Below, piece after piece: positions 41,101 to 52,182 of a stretch of 64,000 nt of DNA. A program made the position numbers and the translations under genes. Each line of letters starts with the position of its first letter. The stretch's first letter is position 1. Source of the stretch: Alteromonas sp. LOR (GTDB taxonomy: Bacteria; Pseudomonadota; Gammaproteobacteria; Enterobacterales; Alteromonadaceae); the NCBI RefSeq assembly GCF_000753865.1, contig NZ_JQFW01000001.1, positions 118,639 to 182,638 of the forward strand. The letters run 5' to 3'. The notes under the pieces were generated by a model. The model was not told where the DNA came from. It saw only the letters and a list, made by a program, of their open reading frames with translations, and ran no database searches.

Positions 41101-43701
41101 ATGTCATCAAATTCGACTCAATCTGAGCTGTCTGAAGAAGAGCTGCGGGAACTTATTCCGCAGCTTCAACAGCTTACAGATAAGTATAGGCGTGCTGAAC
41201 GTGTTCAGAAAGCCCTTTTTGACATTTCCGAACTCGCCAGTTCAGTAAGTAACCTTAACCACCTCTACACATCTATTCATGAAATCATTGGTGATTTTAT
41301 GAATGCCGATAACTTTTACGTCGCTTTTTACGACCCTGAAAGCAACATTGTCGATTTTTCCTATTTCGTTGATGAATTTGACGAGCAGACAGTGCGTCAG
41401 CTTCCTGCCGAATCGTTAATGGACGGCATGACCGGTTATATTCTTAAGTCGGGTAATCATCTTTTTTACAAGCGTGACGAAGAACATAAGTTTGCTGAAG
41501 AACTTGGCTTTAAGTTAGTCGGCTCTCCCCCTTATGAATTATGTGGCGTTCCGCTTAAGCGCGGCAGCCAAGTTATTGGGGCTATGGTTGTGCAAACTTA
41601 CGATGAAGGTGTGCACTACAACCAAGAAGATTTAGAAGTACTGCTGTTTGTGTCACAGCACATTGTTACCACTGTTGACCGTGTTAAAAACCGTGAGCTA
41701 ACCGAACGCACCATTCGTGATAGAACCCGTCAGCTACGAAGAACTAACGATGACTTACAAGAAGAAATTCTTGAACGCCAAAAGGTAGAGTCGTTACAAC
41801 AAGCATTGTTTGAGATATCCGAACTCGCCGCTAATCTTGAAGGCGACATGAACGTGTTTTATTCAAGTTTGCATGAGATCCTTGCAAGGCTGATAAGCGC
41901 ACCAAACTGCTATATAGCGATTGTGGATAAGGCTCAAAATAAACTTGAGTTCCCGTATTTTAGTGACATCAAACAAGCAACCATTGACCCTAGACCGCTA
42001 AGTCTAGGATTAACAGAATTTGTGCTTCGCACCGGACAGGCAGAGCTAATTAACCCACCTCGTGTGCTGCAGCTTGCTGAAAGTGGTGAGCTTGACGTGA
42101 CTGTAGCGCAGAAAATGCTGAAAAGCGCGAACTCCTGGCTGGGCTCTCCACTTGTGGTAGATGGTGAAATAGCTGGTGTAATTGCCGTTCAAACCTATGG
42201 AAAGCACGCCAAGTACACCGCTCGTGATCAAGAGCTTTTACGCTTTGTATCCCACCATATTGCGGTGGCCATGGAGCGCAAAAGTAATACGGAAGCCATT
42301 CAGCAGTACAACACGCAACTTGAAGAGCGAGTAAAAGAGCGCACCGCTGAGCTTAATCGCGCCAACTCGTTTTTACAGCAACAAATAGACGAACGTAAAG
42401 AGATTGAGCTTAAACTCATTCACGATGCCCACCACGATTCGCTAACCGACTTGCCAAACCGAGCAATGTTTACCAGTCGCCTAGAACTTGCGGTAGCAAG
42501 CAAACAGCGTTATACCGAAAACATGTTTGCCGTTTTATTTATCGACCTCGATCGCTTTAAAGTGATTAACGATACCCTTGGTCACCATGCTGGCGATGAA
42601 TTTTTAATTGAAGTATCTAAGCGCATTGCACTGTGTATTCGAGGCCACGATTTACTGGCTCGATTAGGCGGCGATGAATTTGTTGTGCTACTGGATAACT
42701 TTGATGAAAACGCAGATGTTGAAGAAGTAGCAAGTCGTATTATCTCGTCAATATCAGAACCGTTTCTGCTTGATGGCCGTGAAATGTATTCCGGCGCGAG
42801 TATTGGTATTGCTCATCTTGAGCCCTATTACAATAGTGCTGATGAAGTACTGCGCGACGCCGATGCCGCTATGTACCAAGCTAAAACACTTGGCCGCGGA
42901 CGCTTTGTTATGTTCGATAAGAGCATGCGGGAACGCTTAATTGAAGAGCTTGAACTAGAAAACGAATTTAGACGCGCTCTTAGAGACGAAGAGTTTGATT
43001 TTTTCTTACAACCCGTCATCAACCTTATCGACAACAGCATTTTATATAAGGAAATGTACGTACGCTGGTCGCACCCTACTTACGGTAAGATTGCGAGAGA
43101 GCAGTTTAGACAAGTAGCAGATCATAGTGGATTAACTATCGATTTAGATCTCTTCCAGTTAGCTAAGGCATGTGAGCTAATAAAGCGCTTTGAAGACACC
43201 GACGAAGCGATTGAGCGCATTGCCGTTAACGTATCTATCAATCATTTGCTACAACCTTCAATGGTGAATCAAATGACCGAGGTTATTGCTGACTCGGGTA
43301 TTAAACCAAATCGATTAGTGTTTGAGTTCGATGAGAATGATTTGAATCGTCGCTCGCAGTTTATACTGCCGGCCATTAAAAAGTTAAAACGTGCTGGCGT
43401 AACGCTGGTACTCGATAACTTTGGTAGTGGTTTAGCCTCGCTGAGCTACCTATTTGCCTACCCCTTCGACTTTATTAAAATTGACCATCGATTCGTGAAA
43501 TCGTTACCAAGGTCTCAGCGTAACCTTAAGCTGATTCAGTCGGTAATGTTAATTTCAGAACACTTGAAGTTTAATGTGATTGCAGAAGGCGTAGACTCTC
43601 CCTCTCAGCTTAGTGCATTAAACGACATTGAATGTGTATATGGCCAAGGTAAAACACTGCAGCGCGCCGTTGTTTTAGATATGACTAAAGCAACTGACTG
43701 A
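41101..43701 (+). CDS. GAF-GAF-GGDEF-EAL protein with degenerate EAL
   Basis: 866 residues from the ATG at 41101; a TTG at 41089 is the alternative. Two GAF domains (about 40-190 and 235-385), a coiled coil, then GGDEF with an intact RLGGDEFVV loop. The EAL domain departs from consensus at several catalytic places: the EAL motif reads EMY in YKEMYVRW, ELTE reads EFDE, and DDFG reads DNFG. It is likely a c-di-GMP synthase whose EAL domain no longer hydrolyses but may bind the nucleotide. Soluble. It is convergent with rep. Confidence 0.88.
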   Translation: MSSNSTQSELSEEELRELIPQLQQLTDKYRRAERVQKALFDISELASSVSNLNHLYTSIHEIIGDFMNADNFYVAFYDPESNIVDFSYFVDEFDEQTVRQLPAESLMDGMTGYILKSGNHLFYKRDEEHKFAEELGFKLVGSPPYELCGVPLKRGSQVIGAMVVQTYDEGVHYNQEDLEVLLFVSQHIVTTVDRVKNRELTERTIRDRTRQLRRTNDDLQEEILERQKVESLQQALFEISELAANLEGDMNVFYSSLHEILARLISAPNCYIAIVDKAQNKLEFPYFSDIKQATIDPRPLSLGLTEFVLRTGQAELINPPRVLQLAESGELDVTVAQKMLKSANSWLGSPLVVDGEIAGVIAVQTYGKHAKYTARDQELLRFVSHHIAVAMERKSNTEAIQQYNTQLEERVKERTAELNRANSFLQQQIDERKEIELKLIHDAHHDSLTDLPNRAMFTSRLELAVASKQRYTENMFAVLFIDLDRFKVINDTLGHHAGDEFLIEVSKRIALCIRGHDLLARLGGDEFVVLLDNFDENADVEEVASRIISSISEPFLLDGREMYSGASIGIAHLEPYYNSADEVLRDADAAMYQAKTLGRGRFVMFDKSMRERLIEELELENEFRRALRDEEFDFFLQPVINLIDNSILYKEMYVRWSHPTYGKIAREQFRQVADHSGLTIDLDLFQLAKACELIKRFEDTDEAIERIAVNVSINHLLQPSMVNQMTEVIADSGIKPNRLVFEFDENDLNRRSQFILPAIKKLKRAGVTLVLDNFGSGLASLSYLFAYPFDFIKIDHRFVKSLPRSQRNLKLIQSVMLISEHLKFNVIAEGVDSPSQLSALNDIECVYGQGKTLQRAVVLDMTKATD

Positions 43702-43733
43702 GCCCCAAAAAGTTAGTAAGCGCCCACATTACA

Positions 43734-45749
43734 CTACTTTTTGCCCAAAATATCTCTTAGGTTTGCAATGCCCACCTGAGCCTTTTGTTGACGCTCTTCT
43801 TTAGACGCTTTGGGCTTTTGATTTTCCCATTGAACATCATCTGGCGGTAGTTCGAACAAGAACCGGCTGGGCTCTGGCTGAATCACCTCACCAAACTGCC
43901 TGCGCTCCTTCGCTAAACTAAATATTAACTCTCGTTGCGCCCGCGTTATGCCTACATACGCTAAACGTCGCTCTTCTTCTACATTGTCTTCATCTACACT
44001 GCTTTGATGGGGTAACAACCCCTCTTCCATTCCCACAAGAAACACAATAGGAAACTCTAGTCCTTTTGAAGCGTGCAGCGTCATTAGCTGAACTTGGTCG
44101 CTTTCACCATCTTCTTCGCCACGCTCCATCATATCGCGAAGTATGAGACGATTTACTACCTCGGTGAGGGTCATCGGAGCATCAAGGTCGTTACCCTCAA
44201 GCATATCGGTAACCCAGCCAAAAAGTGTACTTACATTGGCCATGGCCATTTCAGCAGCTTTAGGACTTGCGCTCGATTCGTAAAGCCACTCTTCATAACC
44301 CATCGTACGTATCATACTTCTTACTGCATCTGCCGTATTGCCGCGCTCTGCATTATCAGATAGCTCTACGACCCACCGGGCAAACCCAGACACCGAATGA
44401 AACGCTTTATCGGGCAATACGCTGTTTAGGTTGTTGTGTGTTGCAGCCTCAAACATGGACACACCCAGGCTATTTGCAAAATTGCCGAGTTTTTCCAGTG
44501 TGGCTCGGCCAATGCCGCGACCCGGAGTGTTGATAATACGCAGCAGTGCATTGTCATCGTCTTGATTCACCAACAGCCTCAAGTAGGCCATGATGTCTTT
44601 CACTTCGGTACGCCCAAAGAACGACATGCCTCCACTTATTTTGTAAGGAATGCGGTTGCTCATTAGTAGCTTTTCGAACAAACGACTTTGGTGGTTACCA
44701 CGGTATAAAATAGCGTAATCTTTGAACTTGGTTCGGTTCATGAATTTATGGGCTAATAGCTCTGCTATCACACGCTCAGCTTCATGTTCTTCGTTTTTGG
44801 CTTCAATGACTTTTAACGTTTCACCGTAGTGAAGTTCTGAAAACAGGGTTTTATCGAATAAGTGGGGGTTGTTCTGAATTAAGATATTCGCGCAATGCAG
44901 TATACGCCCCGAAGAGCGATAGTTTTGCTGCAACTTAATAACGTTTAAACGGGGAAAGTCTTTTTGCAATAAATTCAGGTTTTGTGGCTTGGCCCCACGC
45001 CAAGAATAAATAGATTGGTCGTCATCGCCTACCACGGTAAAACGAGAGCGCTCACCAACAAGTAGCTTCACCAATTCATACTGACTGGTGTTGGTATCTT
45101 GATACTCATCAACCAGTAGGTAACGTATTTTGTTTTGCCACTTAGCTCGAACCTGCTCGTTTGTTTTTAACAACAGCGTAGGTAATAAAATAAGATCGTC
45201 AAAGTCTAAGGCATTATAGGCTTTTAAATTGTCTTGGTAGCGTCTGTAGGCTTGCGCAAACTCCTGCTCGCCGGTGCTCTGTGCTTGTTTTAATAAGGCA
45301 TCGGGCAGCACCAAATCGTTTTTCCAATTTGAAATACAGCTTTGCAGTAGCTTCAACTGGTCTTTATCACCGTCTAAGGTGTCGGCGGTAAGGTCGGTTA
45401 AAAGAGAAAGAGAGTCTTTGTCATCAAATAAGGAAAAGCCTGGCTTTAGCCCTAAGTCTTTCACGTGAGATTTAATAATATTTAGACCAAGGGTGTGAAA
45501 CGTTGAAACCTTAAGCCCTCGCGCTTCTGGTTTGCCTAAGGTTTGCGCCACCCGCTCTTTCATCTCTCGAGCTGCTTTATTGGTAAAGGTTACTGCTGCG
45601 ATATATCGAGCAGGCATGTCACAGTTTCTAACTAAATGAGCTATCTTATTGGTGATTACACGAGTTTTACCACTGCCTGCCCCGGCTAACACTAAGCATG
45701 GGCCCGATACGAATGTAACGGCAGACTCTTGAGCTTCATTTAGTTTCAT
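43734..45749 (-). CDS. rep: ATP-dependent DNA helicase Rep
   Basis: 671 residues, the Rep length. SF1 motifs are in order: Walker [43 protein letters not shown], and a C-terminal [15 protein letters not shown] and [12 protein letters not shown]. It is a 3-prime to 5-prime helicase that helps restart replication forks and removes protein blocks. Divergent from ubiK. The shorter C-terminus and starting [10 protein letters not shown] fit Rep rather than UvrD. Confidence 0.95.
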   Translation of the reverse strand: MKLNEAQESAVTFVSGPCLVLAGAGSGKTRVITNKIAHLVRNCDMPARYIAAVTFTNKAAREMKERVAQTLGKPEARGLKVSTFHTLGLNIIKSHVKDLGLKPGFSLFDDKDSLSLLTDLTADTLDGDKDQLKLLQSCISNWKNDLVLPDALLKQAQSTGEQEFAQAYRRYQDNLKAYNALDFDDLILLPTLLLKTNEQVRAKWQNKIRYLLVDEYQDTNTSQYELVKLLVGERSRFTVVGDDDQSIYSWRGAKPQNLNLLQKDFPRLNVIKLQQNYRSSGRILHCANILIQNNPHLFDKTLFSELHYGETLKVIEAKNEEHEAERVIAELLAHKFMNRTKFKDYAILYRGNHQSRLFEKLLMSNRIPYKISGGMSFFGRTEVKDIMAYLRLLVNQDDDNALLRIINTPGRGIGRATLEKLGNFANSLGVSMFEAATHNNLNSVLPDKAFHSVSGFARWVVELSDNAERGNTADAVRSMIRTMGYEEWLYESSASPKAAEMAMANVSTLFGWVTDMLEGNDLDAPMTLTEVVNRLILRDMMERGEEDGESDQVQLMTLHASKGLEFPIVFLVGMEEGLLPHQSSVDEDNVEEERRLAYVGITRAQRELIFSLAKERRQFGEVIQPEPSRFLFELPPDDVQWENQKPKASKEERQQKAQVGIANLRDILGKK

Positions 45750-45869
45750 TTTTTTCCTAAAACAGGGTTAACAGGCAGTAAATGCATAGTTCACAGTTTT
45801 GATTGCATGTCGTGTCGATACCGATAGAATAGTGACACTAATTTGAGTTGCGTATTATAAGGGAAATCC

Positions 45870-46118
45870 ATGTTGGATCCGAAAAAACTCGAAGATTTGG
45901 CTAAACAGATTGCTGATGCCGTTCCACCGGGCGTAAAAAATATGGCCGAAGGCGCAGAAACACGAGTTAAAACTGTGTTGCAGTCTCAGCTCTCTAAACT
46001 CGACTTGGTAACTCGTGAAGAGTTTGATATTCAAAGCCAGGTACTGATTAGAACTCGCGAAAAGCTAGAGGCGATGGAAGCTCGTATTGCAGAGCTTGAA
46101 ACCAAGCTTAATGGCTAA
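45870..46118 (+). CDS. ubiK: Ubiquinone biosynthesis accessory factor UbiK
   Basis: 82 residues, a BMFP (YqiC) family protein: MLDPKKLEDLAKQIADAVPPG, then FDIQSQVLIRTREKLEAMEARIAELE as a C-terminal coiled coil. UbiK supports the ubiquinone-synthesis complex at the membrane and also binds lipids. Neighbouring ubiA and ubiC strengthen the call. Followed by a strong terminator. Confidence 0.92.
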   Translation: MLDPKKLEDLAKQIADAVPPGVKNMAEGAETRVKTVLQSQLSKLDLVTREEFDIQSQVLIRTREKLEAMEARIAELETKLNG

Positions 46119-46150
46119 TAGGCTAGACAGCCAATAATCTCGATGTACAC

Positions 46151-46175
46151 AAAGGCACTTTTTAGTGCCTTTTTT
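46151..46175 (+). terminator. Rho-independent terminator after ubiK
   Basis: AAAGGCACT (46151-46159) and AGTGCCTTT (46164-46172) form a 9-bp stem with a TTTT loop and a T tract to 46175. It also lies 19 bp from the end of ubiA on the other strand. Confidence 0.9.
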
Positions 46176-46193
46176 ATAGTTCACTGACTTTAG

Positions 46194-47054
46194 CTAATAG
46201 AGCAGGTAGTTAATTGCCAACCCTACGGTAATTGATAAGCCCACTAAATGGTTTTCTAAAAACGCGGTAAAGCAGCCCTCTCGTTGTTTTCGCTTAATAA
46301 GTTGATACTGCCTAACACACAGAAGCGCTGCAAATAACACCGCTACAAAATAAGGCCAAGCCGCCTCAATGGTTAAGCCAACACACCATAAAGTCACCAG
46401 TGTAAAAACCTGCAGCGCCATCACAATCACAACATCGTACTGACCGAACAATATGGCGGAAGACTTTACGCCTATTTTAAGATCGTCATCTCTATCGACC
46501 ATGGCATACATCGTATCGTAGGCCACTGTCCAGGTAAGATTTGCGATAAATAACCACCAGCCATAAGCGGGTACAGTTTCTAAAACTGCCATAAACGCCA
46601 TTGGAATAGCCCAGCCAAATGCAGCACCCAGTACCACCTGAGGCAGGTGCGTGTAGCGTTTCATAAATGGGTATGATGCGGCCAGCAGCAGCGCCACAAC
46701 CGACAGTGCGATAGTCTGCCAATTGAGAAATAACACGAGCACAAACGCGATGCCTATTAATAGCGCAAACAGCTGCAATGCTTGCTTAGCAGTTACCTCA
46801 CCAGTAGCAAGAGGGCGTGTAGCAGTGCGCTTTACACTGCCATCAACTTTTCTATCTGCATAGTCGTTAATAACGCATCCCGCACAGCGCATAACAACAA
46901 CACCAGCAATAAAAATAGCGGCTATATCAAGCGTTGGCATACCTTGTGAGGCAATAAGCAGTGCCCATAATGTGGGCCACAGTAAAAGGTAAAACCCGAT
47001 GGGTTTGTCTAGGCGCATTAGGCGGGCATAAGCGCCCCAGTTGTGCTGTGTCAT
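46194..47054 (-). CDS. ubiA: 4-hydroxybenzoate polyprenyltransferase
   Basis: 286 residues from the ATG at 47054; a GTG at 47060 overlapping the ubiC stop is the alternative. Aspartate-rich motifs are present: NDYADRKVDGSVKRT and YAMVDRDDDLKIG. About eight to nine membrane helices follow the start LDKPIGFYLLLWPTLWAL. It attaches the polyprenyl tail to 4-hydroxybenzoate in the inner membrane. It is the second gene of the ubiC-ubiA pair. Confidence 0.95.
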   Translation of the reverse strand: MTQHNWGAYARLMRLDKPIGFYLLLWPTLWALLIASQGMPTLDIAAIFIAGVVVMRCAGCVINDYADRKVDGSVKRTATRPLATGEVTAKQALQLFALLIGIAFVLVLFLNWQTIALSVVALLLAASYPFMKRYTHLPQVVLGAAFGWAIPMAFMAVLETVPAYGWWLFIANLTWTVAYDTMYAMVDRDDDLKIGVKSSAILFGQYDVVIVMALQVFTLVTLWCVGLTIEAAWPYFVAVLFAALLCVRQYQLIKRKQREGCFTAFLENHLVGLSITVGLAINYLLY

Positions 47055-47056
47055 AT

Positions 47057-47662
47057 TCACGTTTCTCTTTTTATCACTTGTTTCTGCCCATCATTTTGCG
47101 CGTAGGCCGGAGAGCCAGGAAGAAACACTTCTGCAACAATCAAATGATGCGATTCAAAGGTAAACACAGACCGCCTACCCCACAAGTTTTGCTTTGTATC
47201 GTTTTTTAACTGCGAGTCAGATTGCTCAGCGAGGTGCTGAGAAAACTGCTCAAAAGGTAGCGTACACACTTGAAACTCAGAGCGTACAAACCGCTTGTCG
47301 TTGAACAATCGTTTGCCTAATGGCTCACTGCCTAGGTTAGATAGCTCTGCTTCGATAATAGCTTGAGGAATGACTGAGCGAGCAAATACCCAAGGCTGTT
47401 CATCACCACACAATACAATTTCTCGTATTTGATAGGCTGTTTGGCCGTTCGCTTGTAACAGAGATAACTCAGTTCTGTGAGGCTCTAACGCTTGCTGACC
47501 TAACAGCTGGAGCGAAAATTCACCGCAGGCCGATTGCACCCTTTCGGTTAGAGAGCCAGTATCTAACAACCAGTCTTTTAACGTTGGCTCAGGTATGTTT
47601 GCTTCTGCTAAGGAAAGCCAATTAACGGCAAGACCAACGGGAAAGTCGGCGGTAAGACTCAC
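47057..47662 (-). CDS. ubiC: Chorismate lyase
   Basis: 201 residues, somewhat longer than the E. coli enzyme. Family features are LKDWLLDTGSLTERVQ near the N-terminus, YQIREIVLCGDEQPWVFARSVIP in the middle and GRRSVFTF near the end. It converts chorismate to 4-hydroxybenzoate and pyruvate, the first step of ubiquinone synthesis. Its end abuts the ubiA start, so the two are coupled. Confidence 0.92.
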   Translation of the reverse strand: MSLTADFPVGLAVNWLSLAEANIPEPTLKDWLLDTGSLTERVQSACGEFSLQLLGQQALEPHRTELSLLQANGQTAYQIREIVLCGDEQPWVFARSVIPQAIIEAELSNLGSEPLGKRLFNDKRFVRSEFQVCTLPFEQFSQHLAEQSDSQLKNDTKQNLWGRRSVFTFESHHLIVAEVFLPGSPAYAQNDGQKQVIKRET

Positions 47663-47944
47663 TTTAAAGCACCCATTTACAAAGACTCACTTTACAAAAC
47701 CTACTAGAAAAAACTCACTGCTGGCGCTATTCACACAGCTTCTGAACTGGCAACATCATAACATTTATTTTTGCGCTGTAATCTTCAGGAAAAGCTAAAC
47801 TCTATATTTACGTCACTTTGATTGTAAGCCTTTGACAGACATTTTTTGCTTATTAAGATGCGTACTACTTTTGCAGTAGTGCGTTTAACCTCAGCTTTGC
47901 TACAATAAGGTTGATCTTAACTTATCCTTTTTTCGGTTCTTACC

Positions 47945-48361
47945 ATGCTTAAGTCTTTAATTTTACATTGTTTAGCAATAACTGCGCTTTTACTGAGCGC
48001 TTCGTTTAGCGCTCAAGCACAAGAGAAAGCCAACTTTGCCTATATTGGCTTAGAGCCAGAAATCGTCACTAACTACATTAGCGACAGTGCGCGTAAGCTT
48101 GGTTATGTTCGTGTACAGGTTGAACTCATGGTATACGACATAGAGCAGCTGGAAATTGCGGAGCATCACATGCCGCTTTTACGCTCTACTGCTATCGAAA
48201 TATTTGGTCAACAGCCCGCTGAAAAAGTGAAGTCTCTTACGGGCCGTGAAGACATTCGATTAGCGCTTTTAAAAGCATTAAAAGAGCACATGAAAGAAGA
48301 GACTGGCGGCGAAGTGATCAAAAACGTGATATTTACTAAGTATCTATATCAAGGCGATTAA
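47945..48361 (+). CDS. FliL-family periplasmic protein
   Basis: 138 residues with a signal peptide (ends near FSAQAQ). The FliL-like core is FAYIGLEPEIVTNYI, VQVELMVYDIEQLE, then IFGQQPAEKVKSLTGREDIRLALLKALKE. Paralogues of FliL encoded outside flagellar operons, next to ubiC, are common in this group of bacteria. No flagellar genes are adjacent, so a flagellar role is uncertain. Divergent from ubiC. Confidence 0.82.
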   Translation: MLKSLILHCLAITALLLSASFSAQAQEKANFAYIGLEPEIVTNYISDSARKLGYVRVQVELMVYDIEQLEIAEHHMPLLRSTAIEIFGQQPAEKVKSLTGREDIRLALLKALKEHMKEETGGEVIKNVIFTKYLYQGD

Positions 48362-48392
48362 TCTATACAAAACCGACTGCACGCTAGCGTTC

Positions 48393-49280
48393 TTATCCAG
48401 GCTTTTTGGAACCTAAGCTCAGCATCGCAGCCAGTAAGCATCCGGTGATCAAACCCGCCGTATGCGCTGCGTTTGCCATGTTTACCCACAATATGTCCGC
48501 AAAGCCAAGCACTAGCCACACCAACATAAAGCCGACAATAGAATTGGGTAGAGATAGTCCCCAACTGGGGCGCAGCCAACCTAGCCACCACACGAATCCC
48601 ATAACGGCATATACAACACCAGAAAGGCCACCAAATAGAAATAGGTTAGCCTGCACTGGCTCACTAAATAGCGCCTGAGCCGCATTAGATACTACCGCTG
48701 ACACTATAAAAACAATGATGAGCATAGTAATACCAAAAGTACGCTCTATTTTGGCGCCAAGCATACTCCACCACAATAAATTAAACACAATGTGCAACAC
48801 ACTGAAATGTATAAATGCCGGGCCTAATAGCCGCCACCACTGATGGTTTTCTGCCAGCAGGCCAAAAGGCTGCATCAGCAAATGTTGTGCAATAGGCGCA
48901 AATAGTCCTAGCAACGATAAGCCGTATACTAATAAGCACAAAATAAACACCAAAGACGTAAACGGCGCTGAAATAGCATTTGCGGCAATGTGCTTAACGG
49001 AGAACCCGCTGGGCGACGCTGCTAGCTGAACATTTTGACCATTGTCCCATGCTGCCTGTTGATATTTTGGGTGACCTGGGTTTGCAATAAAGTCTTTAGC
49101 GATAAGCTCTGCTTGCGCGGTGTGCTCAGCATCATCAATAAATACAACAAACTCTGACGATGCAGACTGCTGTGGTGAAGCCTGTTGTTTAACAGAAGCG
49201 GTAACCCCTTGGCTATTGAGATAATTGGCGAGAAGGTGCGCAGCACTTTGCTGATTGAACGCGATTAATGGTTGGCCCAT
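48393..49280 (-). CDS. glpG: Rhomboid intramembrane serine protease GlpG
   Basis: 295 residues from the ATG at 49280; a TTG at 49298 is possible. An N-terminal cytoplasmic domain (about 1-95) is followed by six membrane helices. Catalytic serine S220 is in GGLSGVVYA, histidine H273 in NAAHTAGL, and the oxyanion pair H163/N167 in LHIVFNLLWW. It cleaves membrane substrates within the bilayer. It lies 3-prime of glpE but is separated from it by a terminator. Confidence 0.92.
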   Translation of the reverse strand: MGQPLIAFNQQSAAHLLANYLNSQGVTASVKQQASPQQSASSEFVVFIDDAEHTAQAELIAKDFIANPGHPKYQQAAWDNGQNVQLAASPSGFSVKHIAANAISAPFTSLVFILCLLVYGLSLLGLFAPIAQHLLMQPFGLLAENHQWWRLLGPAFIHFSVLHIVFNLLWWSMLGAKIERTFGITMLIIVFIVSAVVSNAAQALFSEPVQANLFLFGGLSGVVYAVMGFVWWLGWLRPSWGLSLPNSIVGFMLVWLVLGFADILWVNMANAAHTAGLITGCLLAAMLSLGSKKPG

Positions 49281-49429
49281 AGGCTGAGGTAGCTCCAAAA
49301 CACATGACTCGAAATACCGAATCTAATAAATATGAATACAATAAACATGGGTGTAAAAAGGAAAATAACACGGTAAACCAGTCTATCTATTGAACAAGTG
49401 TATTGATAAAGCGTTATGAGGGAAAGGAT

Positions 49430-49484
49430 AAAAATAAAGGTGCTCATCTCATCACACCCTAGGGCGTGTTGAAATGAGCACCTT
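49430..49484 (-). terminator. Terminator after glpE
   Basis: AAGGTGCTCAT (49437-49447) pairs exactly with ATGAGCACCTT (49474-49484), with further pairing inside. On the minus strand the stem is followed by a T-rich stretch. It should stop kbl-tdh-glpE transcripts before glpG. Confidence 0.75.
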
Positions 49485-49511
49485 CATTAAGCTTCTAACT
49501 AGCTAGCTGGT

Positions 49512-49823
49512 TTACTCGGTTTCTACTGGATTAGCTAAACGCCAGGCCTCAAAGCCTCCATCCATGCTGTATACCGTTTCAAAACCTTGCTGCGCGATAA
49601 CTTGGGCAGCTTGCTGACTGCTCACACCGTGATAACACACCACAACAACAGGCGTGTCTTTTGGCGTTTGCTCTACAAACGTAGCGAAATTGTCATTGTT
49701 CAGCGGCGCTGCGTTAGGCATGTGCCCGTTCGCGTAAGATTGTGGATCGCGAATATCAACAATAGATACCGTGCCCGAAAAATCAGCAACGTCTTGCACG
49801 CTGATATGAGAAAATGTGCTCAT
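49512..49823 (-). CDS. glpE: Thiosulfate sulfurtransferase GlpE
   Basis: 103 residues, a single rhodanese domain. The catalytic loop is C63-YHGVSS. It transfers sulfane sulfur from thiosulfate to cyanide or thiol acceptors in the cytoplasm. Its start shares one base with the stop of tdh (TAATG), which makes it the third gene of the kbl-tdh-glpE operon rather than a partner of glpG. Confidence 0.92.
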   Translation of the reverse strand: MSTFSHISVQDVADFSGTVSIVDIRDPQSYANGHMPNAAPLNNDNFATFVEQTPKDTPVVVVCYHGVSSQQAAQVIAQQGFETVYSMDGGFEAWRLANPVETE

Positions 49824-50848
49824 TATTGCCAGTCCAAAATAACTTTACCTGATTGCCCTGACCCCATGGTATCAAACCCTTTCTGAAAGTCATCTACGCT
49901 ATAAGTATGAGTAATGATTGGGGTAAGGTCTAAACCGCTTTGAAGCAGGCTTGCCATCTTGTACCAGGTTTCGAACATTTCGCGACCGTAAATGCCTTTG
50001 ATCACGAGTCCTTTGAAGATAACCTGATTCCAATCGATAGCCACATCGCTAGGTGGAATACCTAGCATGGCAACCTTACCGCCGTGATTCATTTTATTAA
50101 GCATATCGCGAAGCGCAACGGGCACGCCCGACATTTCGAGCCCCACATCAAAGCCTTCTGTCATCCCCAAGTCGTTCATGACATCTTTCAGGTCTTCTTT
50201 AGACACATCGACAGCACGGGTAGCGCCCATTTTTTCAGCAAGGGCTAGACGATATGGATTGATGTCTGTAATCACAACGTGACGTGCGCCCACGTGTTTT
50301 GCAACCGCTGCTGCCATAATGCCAATGGGTCCCGCGCCGGTAATCAGTACGTCTTCACCAACAAGGTCAAAACTGAGCGCGGTGTGCACGGCATTGCCGA
50401 ACGGGTCGAAAATTGACGCAAGTTCATCGCTGATATTATGAGGTATCTTAAACGCGTTAAAAGCAGGAATAACGAGAAACTCAGCAAAGGCGCCAGGACG
50501 ATTAACGCCTACCCCTTCGGTGTTGCGACAAAGGTGTCTGCGACCCGCTCTGCAGTTACGGCAATGCCCACAGGTAATATGACCTTCACCAGACACTCTG
50601 TCGCCTATTTCGAAGCCTTTAACTTCTTGACCCATTCCAACCACTTCACCCACATATTCATGACCCACAACCATAGGCACGGGAATAGTGTTTTGTGACC
50701 ATTCGTCCCAGTTGTAAATATGCATATCGGTGCCGCAGATAGCGGTTTTACGAATTTTTATTAACAGGTCGTTGTGCCCCACCTCGGGCTTTGGCGAGTC
50801 TTCTAACCAAATGCCGCGCTCGGCTTTTGCTTTTACCAATGACTTCAT
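49823..50848 (-). CDS. tdh: L-threonine 3-dehydrogenase
   Basis: 341 residues, the E. coli length. Catalytic zinc cysteine C38 is in TAICGTDMH, structural zinc cysteines are C93, C96, C99 and C107, and the NAD site is [11 protein letters not shown]. It oxidises L-threonine to 2-amino-3-ketobutyrate. Its start overlaps the kbl stop by 4 bp. Confidence 0.97.
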   Translation of the reverse strand: MKSLVKAKAERGIWLEDSPKPEVGHNDLLIKIRKTAICGTDMHIYNWDEWSQNTIPVPMVVGHEYVGEVVGMGQEVKGFEIGDRVSGEGHITCGHCRNCRAGRRHLCRNTEGVGVNRPGAFAEFLVIPAFNAFKIPHNISDELASIFDPFGNAVHTALSFDLVGEDVLITGAGPIGIMAAAVAKHVGARHVVITDINPYRLALAEKMGATRAVDVSKEDLKDVMNDLGMTEGFDVGLEMSGVPVALRDMLNKMNHGGKVAMLGIPPSDVAIDWNQVIFKGLVIKGIYGREMFETWYKMASLLQSGLDLTPIITHTYSVDDFQKGFDTMGSGQSGKVILDWQ

Positions 50849-52041
50849 GAAATCACTCCCATTTCGCGGCCAATTTCAATGAACGCGTCAATGGCTTTGT
50901 CTACGTGCTCAATAGAGTGCCCCGCAGACATTTGGGTGCGAATTCGCGCCTGCCCTTTTGGTACCACTGGGTAAGAGAACCCAATCACGTAAATACCTTT
51001 CTCTAACAGCTTGTCTGCCATGTCACTCGCTAAACGGGCATCACCAAGCATAACCGGAATAATAGCGTGGTCTTTACCTGATAGCGTAAAGCCAGCATCT
51101 TCCATACGACTGCGGAAATGTTCTGCGTTGCGCCATAGTTTAGCTCGCAGCTCATCGCCCTCTTTCATCATTTCAAATACTTTCAGCGACGCTGCCACAA
51201 TAGGAGGCGCTACTGAGTTTGAAAACAAGTAAGGGCGTGAACGCTGACGCAACCATTCAACCACTTCTTTTTTACCCGACGTATAACCACCTGATGCTCC
51301 ACCAAGTGCTTTACCCAGTGTACCGGTAATAATATCTACGCGGTCTAAAACGCCACAATATTCGTGGCTTCCGCGGCCGTTTTCCCCGAGAAAACCGGTA
51401 GCATGGCAATCGTCAATCATTACCATGGCATCGTATTTATCTGCAAGGTCACAGATAGAGGCTAAATCGGCAATAACACCGTCCATAGAAAATACGCCAT
51501 CGGTAGCAATAACTTTAAAGCGTGCGCCTTCTTCGTTTGCCTTGATGAGCTGCTCTTCTAATGCTGCCATGTCGTTATTTGCATAGCGGTAACGTCTTGC
51601 TTTGCTCAAGCGAACGCCATCGATGATGCTCGCATGATTAAGGGCATCTGAAATAATGGCATCTTCAGGACCAAGAATGGTTTCAAACAACCCACCGTTT
51701 GCGTCAAAACAAGACGGGTAAAGAATGGTGTCTTCTGTGCCTAAGAATTCGCTGATAGACGATTCAAGCTGCTTGTGAATATCCTGCGTACCGCAAATAA
51801 ATCGTACGGAAGCCACGCCGAACCCGTGAGAGTCCAGACCGTCCTTAGCTGCCTCAATGAGGCTTTCATTATTTGCTAGCCCAAGATAGTTATTGGCGCA
51901 GAAGTTAACGACATGGTCACCGTTAGCCACATCGATATCAGCTTGCTGCTGAGATGTGATCACGCGTTCTTTTTTATATAAACCATCTTGTTTGGTGGCT
52001 TCAATTTGCGATTGCAAATGGGAAATAAATGCCGCTGACAT
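50845..52041 (-). CDS. kbl: 2-amino-3-ketobutyrate CoA ligase
   Basis: 398 residues, the E. coli length. A class II alpha-oxoamine synthase with the PLP lysine in [13 protein letters not shown], and [13 protein letters not shown] near the N-terminus. It splits 2-amino-3-ketobutyrate with CoA into glycine and acetyl-CoA, completing threonine breakdown started by Tdh. First gene of the operon. Confidence 0.97.
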   Translation of the reverse strand: MSAAFISHLQSQIEATKQDGLYKKERVITSQQQADIDVANGDHVVNFCANNYLGLANNESLIEAAKDGLDSHGFGVASVRFICGTQDIHKQLESSISEFLGTEDTILYPSCFDANGGLFETILGPEDAIISDALNHASIIDGVRLSKARRYRYANNDMAALEEQLIKANEEGARFKVIATDGVFSMDGVIADLASICDLADKYDAMVMIDDCHATGFLGENGRGSHEYCGVLDRVDIITGTLGKALGGASGGYTSGKKEVVEWLRQRSRPYLFSNSVAPPIVAASLKVFEMMKEGDELRAKLWRNAEHFRSRMEDAGFTLSGKDHAIIPVMLGDARLASDMADKLLEKGIYVIGFSYPVVPKGQARIRTQMSAGHSIEHVDKAIDAFIEIGREMGVIS

Positions 52042-52182
52042 GCCGTTCTCCGAAATTCGTAAAAGGATATTTTAGTAAAAGCCTACAGGTGGGTATACAG
52101 TGATGCGCTCTATTTAGTAGGAAAGCCGATGAAGTGTGTAAATTATTTAGCACACCTTGCCAAATACGCTAGCTTTTAGGCG

